Shown piece by piece: positions 7,889 through 12,386 of a DNA stretch of 12,386 bases; position 1 is the first letter of the stretch, and each line of letters begins with the position of its first letter. The notes beneath the pieces were generated by a model, which saw only the letters and a list, made by a program, of their open reading frames with translations, had not been told where the DNA came from and made no database searches. This stretch comes from Ktedonobacter sp. 13_1_20CM_4_53_11 (lineage in GTDB: Bacteria > Chloroflexota > Ktedonobacteria > Ktedonobacterales > Ktedonobacteraceae), in the NCBI GenBank assembly GCA_001919995.1, contig MNIY01000090.1:1-12386 (forward strand). Direction: 5' to 3'. Position numbers and translations under genes: made by a program.

Positions 7889-8110
7889 TCACGATCTTAC
7901 ACGCCATGTTATGCGACCTCGAGTTAGATCATACGGTGATAATACTACTCTCACCTTATCACCTGGCACAATGCGTACAAAATTCATGCGAATGCGGCCT
8001 GAGAGGACGGCCAGGATCTGGTGTTGCTCGTCAATTTCAACCTTAAACATGGCATTGGGAAGGGCCTCAATCACTTTGCCCTCTACTTCGATCTCATCCT
8101 TTTTTGGCAT
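7889..8110 (-). CDS. infA: Translation initiation factor IF-1
   Basis: IF-1 occupies the ribosomal A site during initiation and assists IF-2 and IF-3. The 73-residue product has the OB-fold hallmarks of the family: [17 protein letters not shown], then [19 protein letters not shown] and [16 protein letters not shown] at the end. Its length matches the family (about 72 residues). AAAGGAAA lies shortly before the ATG at 8110. It appears to be the first gene of a transcription unit that runs on through rpmJ, rpsM and beyond, driven by a promoter about 230 bases upstream. Confidence 0.97.
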   Translation of the reverse strand: MPKKDEIEVEGKVIEALPNAMFKVEIDEQHQILAVLSGRIRMNFVRIVPGDKVRVVLSPYDLTRGRITWRVRS

Positions 8111-8249
8111 AGTTTCCTTTCTCTATCGGCGTACGTTGCTCTTTTCCGGTTGCGAACCTACAAGGATGCATTGGACGCGGCAGCCGTGACACGCTTTTGC
8201 AAAACAGGTTCACATGTTCATAATGATTAATGATTGCTGGTCTGTGATG

Positions 8250-8270
8250 ATCTCCAGCCATCGTGGAGAT
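8250..8270. other. Perfect 7-bp hairpin in the infA leader
   Basis: ATCTCCA and TGGAGAT pair perfectly around a 7-base loop. In the minus-strand transcript it lies about 60 bases after the predicted start of RNA. No T-run follows, so it is not a typical intrinsic terminator. Confidence 0.5.
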
Positions 8271-8304
8271 GGACTGTGTTGATGATTTCCAGAGCTATAA
8301 AATG

Positions 8305-8324
8305 GCAGCAGTTGACACTGCTGC
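8305..8324. other. Perfect 7-bp hairpin at the 5' end of the infA leader
   Basis: GCAGCAG and CTGCTGC pair perfectly around a 6-base loop. The hairpin would begin about six bases from the predicted 5' end of the transcript, a position where stems commonly protect mRNA from decay. The palindrome could instead be a DNA-binding site immediately downstream of the promoter. Confidence 0.5.
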
Positions 8325-8336
8325 AGCCAACTACAA

Positions 8337-8365
8337 ATTATACCACATATATCTACTATTGTCGA
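8337..8365 (-). promoter_or_regulatory. Sigma-70-type promoter for infA and downstream genes
   Basis: On the minus strand TCGACA (8365-8360, five of six matches to the -35 consensus) is followed after exactly 17 bases by TATAAT (8342-8337, a perfect -10). Transcription would start near 8330. It lies in the gap between map and infA, so it would separate the rpsE-map genes from the infA-rpmJ-rpsM-rpsK-rpsD-rpoA-rplQ genes, though read-through from upstream is also likely. Confidence 0.75.
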
Positions 8366-8385
8366 GAGAGAAATTAGTCCTTCAG

Positions 8386-8412
8386 AGATCCTTCGCTGCG
8401 CTCAGGATGACA
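8386..8412. repeat. Short dispersed palindromic repeat
   Basis: The stretch AGATCCTTCGCTGCGCTCAG, continuing GATGACA, has ATCCT/AGGAT arms. It matches, from memory, a short repeat found many times between genes in diverse environmental bacteria, including Chloroflexota. Only one copy is in this window, so the repeat status rests on recollection. Confidence 0.5.
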
Positions 8413-8479
8413 GGCAGGGCACCTCTCAAGGCCGCTCACGGGAAGTCTTATCTCCAAATGTCTATTAGTCCGGTTCGCA

Positions 8480-9232
8480 TCAGGGCATTGTCAGTATTTC
8501 CGCATCGCCTTCGGTGATAGCCACGGTATGCTCAAAATGTGCCGAGTAGCTGCCATCGACCGTAACCACGGTCCAGTCATCAGCAAGGACACGAGTCTCC
8601 TTCGCACCCATAATGACCATGGGCTCGATGGCGATAACCATGCCTGGCTTCAGTGTATAGCTTGGATATCCCTTCTCAATATAGTTCAAGACCTGGGGGT
8701 CTTCGTGCATACTACGACCGACACCATGTCCACCATACTGGCGTACGACCGAGAAACCAGCCGCCTCAACGTACTGCTGAATCGAGCGACTGATATCAGT
8801 GGTACGATTTCCTGCACGAGCCGCAGCGATGCCGCGGTAGAGCGAGTCTTCTGTCACCTTCAGCAGTCGCTGCACTTCAGGTGACACCGTCCCTACCGGC
8901 ACAGTGATAGCTGAATCTGCATGCCAACCGTTGTAGGAAGCCGCAAAGTCGATACTGACAATATCGCCTTCTTTTAAGACGCGATCGCCAGGAATACCAT
9001 GGACTACTTCATCGTTTATAGACGTACAAAGCGACTTCGGATAACCATGATAGCCCAAAGAGCTTGATTTTGCTCCTCGCCGCTGCAACGCCTCGGCCCC
9101 AATACGATCAAGTTCACTGGTAAGCATTCCCGGGTGCACGGCGGTACGTAATTCCGCCAGCACATCCGCGACGATACGGCCGGTCTCGCGTATTTTCTCT
9201 CGTTCTTCCTTCGACTTAATGATGGGCGCCAT
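8480..9232 (-). CDS. map: Methionine aminopeptidase, type I
   Basis: This enzyme removes the initiator methionine from nascent proteins. The 250-residue product has the pita-bread fold landmarks: VVHGIPGD with His78, then the metal ligands Asp95 and Asp106 (SIDFAASYNGWHADSA), His169 in YGGHGVGRSMHE, Glu203 in MVIAIEPM and Glu234 in AHFEHTVAITE. All five metal ligands of the family are present. The ATG at 9232 gives the normal N-terminus (MAPIIKSKEEREKIR); a longer form starting at 9259 lacks support. It lies 57 bases after adk. The secY-adk-map-infA order is the usual one. Confidence 0.96.
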   Translation of the reverse strand: MAPIIKSKEEREKIRETGRIVADVLAELRTAVHPGMLTSELDRIGAEALQRRGAKSSSLGYHGYPKSLCTSINDEVVHGIPGDRVLKEGDIVSIDFAASYNGWHADSAITVPVGTVSPEVQRLLKVTEDSLYRGIAAARAGNRTTDISRSIQQYVEAAGFSVVRQYGGHGVGRSMHEDPQVLNYIEKGYPSYTLKPGMVIAIEPMVIMGAKETRVLADDWTVVTVDGSYSAHFEHTVAITEGDAEILTMP

Positions 9233-9289
9233 AATCGTTTCTCTCAATAAATGTTGCACGTGAAGGTATTCCGCCTTATTCTACCTGCG

Positions 9290-9958
9290 TTACCCCTTTT
9301 TCTTTCTCTCCATAAAAGCGTTGATCTGGTTCAGGATATCTGTATGTACCTGGTCAATATCCCGGTTTCCATTCACAACAATCACCTTGTCCTGCGAACC
9401 ATAATAGTCGAGCAGGCGAACGGTCTCATTGAAAAAGATGTCCAGGCGTTTCTGTACCGCTTCTCCTTTGTCGTCGGAGCGTTGGTACAACTCACTTCCA
9501 TCCAGGTCACACACGCCCGGCACCTTGGGTGGGTTAGCGTATATATTGTAAACGTGCTGGTTGGCCCGGCAAATATAACGCCCCGAGAGTCTCTTCAGCA
9601 GTTCCTCTCTTGGAACGTCCAGATAGATCGCCACATCTATTTGCCGTCCAATATCCTTTAATCCTTCATCCAACGCCTGCGCTTGCGGAATATTGCGCGG
9701 AAATCCATCCAACAACACACCGCGTGCGCAATCGGGTTCTTTTATGCGGCTAAGGACCATTGCCACGGTGATGTCGTCGGGAACCAGTTCACCGCGATCA
9801 GTATAGGCTTTAGCTTTTATACCCAACTCCGTTTTTTCATCAAAAGCTTTACGAAACATATCGCCACTAGCAACGTGGCTAATACCCAGAGAGCTGGTTA
9901 GTTTCTCTGCCTGCGTCCCTTTCCCTGAACCTTGCGCGCCAATCAGGACAATATTCAC
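9290..9958 (-). CDS. adk: Adenylate kinase
   Basis: It interconverts ATP plus AMP with two ADP in the cytoplasm. The 222-residue product has the P-loop GAQGSGKGT (8-16), the AMP-binding region SGDMFRKA, LLDGFPRN (82-89) and a long LID domain (about 126-163), so it is the long bacterial form. The LID has Cys130, Asn133, Cys150 and Asp153 where zinc-binding relatives have Cys, Cys, Cys and Cys or Asp; one expected Cys is Asn, so zinc binding is uncertain. The ATG at 9958 gives the standard start MNIVLIGAQG, with GGAGGAGAG upstream. It sits between secY and map, its usual location. Confidence 0.96.
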   Translation of the reverse strand: MNIVLIGAQGSGKGTQAEKLTSSLGISHVASGDMFRKAFDEKTELGIKAKAYTDRGELVPDDITVAMVLSRIKEPDCARGVLLDGFPRNIPQAQALDEGLKDIGRQIDVAIYLDVPREELLKRLSGRYICRANQHVYNIYANPPKVPGVCDLDGSELYQRSDDKGEAVQKRLDIFFNETVRLLDYYGSQDKVIVVNGNRDIDQVHTDILNQINAFMERKKKG

Positions 9959-9995
9959 GTTTCTCTCTCCTCCGATGGAAGCTCGTCAAAACGCT

Positions 9996-10039
9996 TCATT
10001 GCGCCTTAACGATTCACAGTGATGCTAAGGGCGCAATGA
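9996..10039. repeat. Nested palindrome between secY and adk
   Basis: TCATTGCGCCTTA pairs with TAAGGGCGCAATGA (13 pairs with one bulged G), and the loop contains a second small palindrome, TCACAGTGA. The terminal GGGCGCAATGA is identical to the outer end of the palindromic element at 2319-2453, suggesting a relative or remnant. On the minus strand it follows the secY stop by about a dozen bases; only a short run of four T occurs downstream, so it is a poor intrinsic terminator. Confidence 0.6.
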
Positions 10040-10051
10040 CTGCATCCCTAG

Positions 10052-11383
10052 CTATGATAGAAAACCCGAATAGTTACGCATGACCATTTGAGCTTCAAGC
10101 TGCCGGACCGTATCCAGCACGACACCAACTACAATCAGTAGTGCCGCTGCACTTAACAACTGATTACCTCCAACCTTAGCAAAGTACGGTAAAATTGCCA
10201 CAATGCCGAGGAAAAGAGCGCCCGCCAGCGTGATACGATTGAGGATGGTCAACAAGTATCTGCTGGTCGGCTCTCCCGGCCTGTAGCCAGGAATGAAAGC
10301 TCCTTGTTTCTGCAAGTTCTCTGGTATGTTCTGCTGCTGCCATACTACATATGCATAGAAGTAGGTAAAAGCGAACACCAGCAAGAAGAACAGGGCCCAG
10401 TAGTACCAGAGCGTGGTATTGGCAAGGTAGAGACCAACCCAGTTAGCCGCATTTGAAAGCCATTTCACATCACTCGATACCAGGTACTGTGAGAGTACAG
10501 CCGGAAAGATCAGGATAGACTGTGCGAAGATGAGCGGGATCATACCTGCACTGTTTACCTGCATAGGAATGTACGTTGTCTGAGCAGAACCAACCAGCAT
10601 GCCACGTCCCACCATACGCTTTGTTGGGTACTGCACAGGAATACGCCGCTGCCCCTGGTAAATGTAGACTATACCAACGACCGTTATCAGGCCGATGATC
10701 AAGAAAACGACCACGCTGATAATGCTGCCCGCGGTCGAGGTAGCAGCCAGGTAACCCTCCCGGAACAGTTGAGGAAGACGGCTGACGATGCCACCAAAGA
10801 TGATCAGCGAGATGCCGTTGCCGATACCGTTCTCGGTGATTAATTCACCAATCCAGACAAGGATCATCGTACCAGCTGTCAATGAGAGCAGAATAGACAG
10901 GGTCTCCAACCAGTTCGGGCCAAAGAGACCGAAGGTATTGGCATCGAGAACGCCGGCGCGCACGAAGATTGCTGTCTGTCCCAGCGCCTGCAAGAAGGCC
11001 AGCGGCACGGTTATGAGACGGGTGATCTGGCTGAAGCGCAGACGACCAGCCTCACCCTGAGCAGACAGGTTCTGCAATGCCGGGATGATAGGCTGCAACA
11101 ACTGCATCACGATCGTAGCGGTAATATACGGATACACCCCTAGCGCAACAATGGAGAATGTTTGCAAAGATCCACCGGAAAAGACATCCAGCAGACCAAG
11201 CAATTGACCCAGGTTTTGATTTCCGCCCCCCGAGAAGAGTTTCAATAGGTTCTGTTGTTCAGTGGCTGTTAAGGGCACAGTAATATGAGCGAGGACGCGG
11301 AAAATCAGCAACATCCCCAGTGTGAAAAGAATCTTATTGCGTAAATCGGGAACCGTCCAGACACTGCGCAGTCGTTCCCACAT
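10052..11383 (-). CDS. secY: Protein translocase subunit SecY
   Basis: SecY forms the membrane channel through which SecA or ribosomes export unfolded proteins. The 443-residue product has the expected ten membrane segments. Landmarks include GGSLQTFSIVALGVYPYITA (plug and second helix region), LIVWIGELITENGIGNGIS-type sequence (here TMILVWIGELITENGIGNG) around the fourth helix, RRIPVQYPTKR in the cytoplasmic loop and GYRPGEPTSRYL in a later one. Length is normal. The start at 11383 (MWERLRSVW) follows a perfect AAGGAGG; a longer in-frame start at 11422 is rejected. It lies after rplO and before adk, as in the spc operon. Confidence 0.97.
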   Translation of the reverse strand: MWERLRSVWTVPDLRNKILFTLGMLLIFRVLAHITVPLTATEQQNLLKLFSGGGNQNLGQLLGLLDVFSGGSLQTFSIVALGVYPYITATIVMQLLQPIIPALQNLSAQGEAGRLRFSQITRLITVPLAFLQALGQTAIFVRAGVLDANTFGLFGPNWLETLSILLSLTAGTMILVWIGELITENGIGNGISLIIFGGIVSRLPQLFREGYLAATSTAGSIISVVVFLIIGLITVVGIVYIYQGQRRIPVQYPTKRMVGRGMLVGSAQTTYIPMQVNSAGMIPLIFAQSILIFPAVLSQYLVSSDVKWLSNAANWVGLYLANTTLWYYWALFFLLVFAFTYFYAYVVWQQQNIPENLQKQGAFIPGYRPGEPTSRYLLTILNRITLAGALFLGIVAILPYFAKVGGNQLLSAAALLIVVGVVLDTVRQLEAQMVMRNYSGFLS

Positions 11384-11401
11384 GTAAACCTCCTTTATGT
11401 A

Positions 11402-11414
11402 GTGCCGATGGCAC
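11402..11414. other. Small hairpin in the rplO-secY gap
   Basis: GTGCC and GGCAC form a perfect 5-bp stem with a 3-base loop in the short spacer between rplO and secY. It is just upstream of the secY ribosome site in the transcript. The significance is unknown. Confidence 0.3.
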
Positions 11415-11431
11415 ACAACCAATCCACGAAG

Positions 11432-11457
11432 GCACCAGGAAGTTTATTCCCTGGTGC
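11432..11457. other. Hairpin spanning the rplO stop codon
   Basis: GCACCAGG and CCTGGTGC form a perfect 8-bp stem around a 10-base loop, with the rplO stop codon (11444-11446) in the loop. There is no following T-run. It could slow decay or adjust translation between rplO and secY; this is inference. Confidence 0.45.
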
Positions 11458-11986
11458 TCTGCGCCTGGCCAGCCGGCGCCTTCGCGTCCTGGTTTTTACT
11501 CCTCTTAGTCTTTTCATAGACCTTCGTCGGAATAATCTCCACTGTGCCCCCAGCCGCCTCGATCTTGGCGCGGGCACTGGCCGAAAACTTGTGCGCACGT
11601 ACTGTCAGAGCACGATCTACTTCACCGTTCCCAAGCACTTTTACCAGCCCCCGCCCCTGGGCAGGCGTTAGTAATTTTCGCTCCACCAGTTGCTCGGGTG
11701 TCACATGAGAAGCGGCATCAAACCGTACAAGATCAGCTATTTTGATGATTGCATATTCTTTGCGGAAAGGCGTATTGCTGTTGCCCAGGCCACGTACAAA
11801 CGGCAAGCGCTTCACCAGGCGGGTCTGGCCGCCTTCGAATGCACGATGGATATGGCCACCTGTGCGCGCCTTCTGCCCCTTTGTACCGCGTCCCGCCGTC
11901 TTACCACGACCGGAGCCGTGTCCACGGCCTACACGTCTTTCTGTCTTGTGCGAACCGGGAGCGGGTCGCAAATCAGAGAGTTTCAC
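11444..11986 (-). CDS. rplO: 50S ribosomal protein L15
   Basis: L15 is a late-assembling large-subunit protein. The 180-residue product starts with the family signature [20 protein letters not shown] followed by a glycine/arginine-rich stretch ([20 protein letters not shown]) and then [17 protein letters not shown]. The C-terminal domain has [20 protein letters not shown] and AAGGTVEII. It is longer than E. coli L15 (144 residues) because of a basic C-terminal tail ([18 protein letters not shown]). Its start overlaps the end of rpmD by 14 bases, implying translational coupling. Confidence 0.96.
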   Translation of the reverse strand: MKLSDLRPAPGSHKTERRVGRGHGSGRGKTAGRGTKGQKARTGGHIHRAFEGGQTRLVKRLPFVRGLGNSNTPFRKEYAIIKIADLVRFDAASHVTPEQLVERKLLTPAQGRGLVKVLGNGEVDRALTVRAHKFSASARAKIEAAGGTVEIIPTKVYEKTKRSKNQDAKAPAGQAQSTRE

Positions 11987-12167
11987 TGACAGTCTCCTCT
12001 ACCTGCACCAGGTGAATGACCTTCTGGATCATGCCACGTATTGCAGGGGTGTCCTGATGTTCAACCGTCTGCTGAAGCTTGCGAAACCCAAGTGCCTGGA
12101 TTGTCGCTTTTTGATCCTTTGGGTAGCCAATTGAGCTCTTAATATATTTAACTCGCAGTGTTGCCAT
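11973..12167 (-). CDS. rpmD: 50S ribosomal protein L30
   Basis: L30 is a small peripheral protein of the large subunit. The 64-residue product has the family pattern [20 protein letters not shown], then [20 protein letters not shown] and [14 protein letters not shown], the same length as other L30s plus a few residues. AGGAG lies nine bases before the ATG. It overlaps rplO by 14 bases and follows rpsE by 26 bases. The rpsE-rpmD-rplO-secY order supports the call. Confidence 0.95.
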   Translation of the reverse strand: MATLRVKYIKSSIGYPKDQKATIQALGFRKLQQTVEHQDTPAIRGMIQKVIHLVQVEETVSETL

Positions 12168-12193
12168 TTTACTTTACTCCTATGGGCGGGCGT

Positions 12194-12386
12194 CTATCTA
12201 CGACCACCGCCACCACCACGGCGTTCTCCACTACCTCGCCGATCTCCGGCTCGCTGGTCGCCGCCAGCACCACGTCGATCGCCGCCACCACGTCGATCCC
12301 CACCGCCGCCACGCTGTTCACCACGGCGTTCTCCACCACGTCGTTCACGTTCACGCGCTTCCTCTTCACGGGCAGCGCGGGCAGCA
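12194..12386 (-). CDS. rpsE: Ribosomal protein S5, C-terminal Arg/Gly-rich tail (partial)
   Basis: Only the last 63 codons are inside the window, read from the right edge to the TAG at 12194-12196. They encode AARAAREEEAREREERR-like charged sequence (exactly: AARAAREEEARERERRGG) followed by repeated RRGG, DRRG and ERRG units. Of 63 residues, 20 are Arg and 21 are Gly. Position directly upstream of rpmD identifies it as rpsE, since S5-L30-L15-SecY is a conserved order; the S5 core itself is out of view. Bacterial S5 proteins usually end soon after the core without such a tail. An overlapping frame (12169-12369) gives a valine-rich peptide and is a shadow of this tail. Confidence 0.75.
   Translation of the reverse strand, partial: AARAAREEEARERERRGGERRGEQRGGGGDRRGGGDRRGAGGDQRAGDRRGSGERRGGGGGRR

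Larger units (their letters stand above)
8111..8330 (-). other. Predicted 5' leader of the infA operon
   Basis: From the predicted start of transcription near 8330 to the infA ATG is about 220 bases with no convincing gene. The leader holds two clear hairpins (8305-8324 and 8250-8270). No known riboswitch or T-box core was recognised. Together with the promoter (8337-8365) and a dispersed repeat (8386-8412), this accounts for most of the 369-base space between map and infA. Nothing is seen in 8413-8479. Confidence 0.45.

Noticed and set aside
8312..8345. Plus-strand TTGACA followed by TATACC
   Set aside because: The spacing is 21 bases, too long for a normal promoter, and no plus-strand gene follows; the TTGACA is the loop of the leader hairpin.
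12169..12369. Minus-strand frame giving a valine-rich 66-residue peptide upstream of rpmD
   Set aside because: It overlaps the frame that encodes the charged tail of S5 and is a by-product of its repeated CGT-GGT codons; it has no family resemblance and its stop lies against the rpmD start.
1..12386. CRISPR array, tRNA or rRNA genes, integrase or transposase
   Set aside because: No regularly spaced repeats, no recognisable tRNA or rRNA sequence and no mobility protein were found on either strand.

Overview
The window is a stretch of bacterial chromosome at the distal end of the spc/alpha ribosomal-protein cluster, almost all on the minus strand. Two plus-strand genes of an ECF vitamin/metal transporter converge on it. 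The ribosomal gene order, a fused two-domain EcfA, TTG/GTG starts on core genes and the repeat types suggest a Chloroflexota bacterium, most likely a Ktedonobacteria-like one. That placement is inferred from recollection of the family, not from a search.

Layout from left to right. Positions 1-438 (+) hold the C-terminal half of the transmembrane subunit EcfT. Positions 458-2293 (+) hold a fused double ATPase, EcfA. A 135-bp palindromic, MITE-like element (2319-2453) lies in the convergent gap. Everything after it is on the minus strand and is transcribed from right to left: rpsE (C-terminal tail only, at the window edge), rpmD, rplO, secY, adk, map, then a 369-bp gap with a strong promoter and a structured leader, then infA, rpmJ, rpsM, rpsK, rpsD, rpoA, rplQ, then a second palindromic element, then truA, rplM and a broken rpsI.

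The genes work together in protein synthesis and handling: ribosomal proteins S5, L30, L15, L36, S13, S11, S4, L17, L13 and S9, initiation factor 1, the RNA polymerase alpha subunit, the translocon core SecY, methionine aminopeptidase, adenylate kinase and tRNA pseudouridine synthase. No new defence, mobile or biosynthetic system is evident. The points worth a second look are an rpsI that has lost its conserved middle, an L17 carrying an internal insertion of about 90 residues that looks like repeated copies of its own segment, an Arg/Gly-rich S5 tail, two homologous palindromic elements (78 aligned bases) with a shorter related hairpin, an apparently asymmetric ECF ATPase, and a promoter plus hairpin leader before infA.
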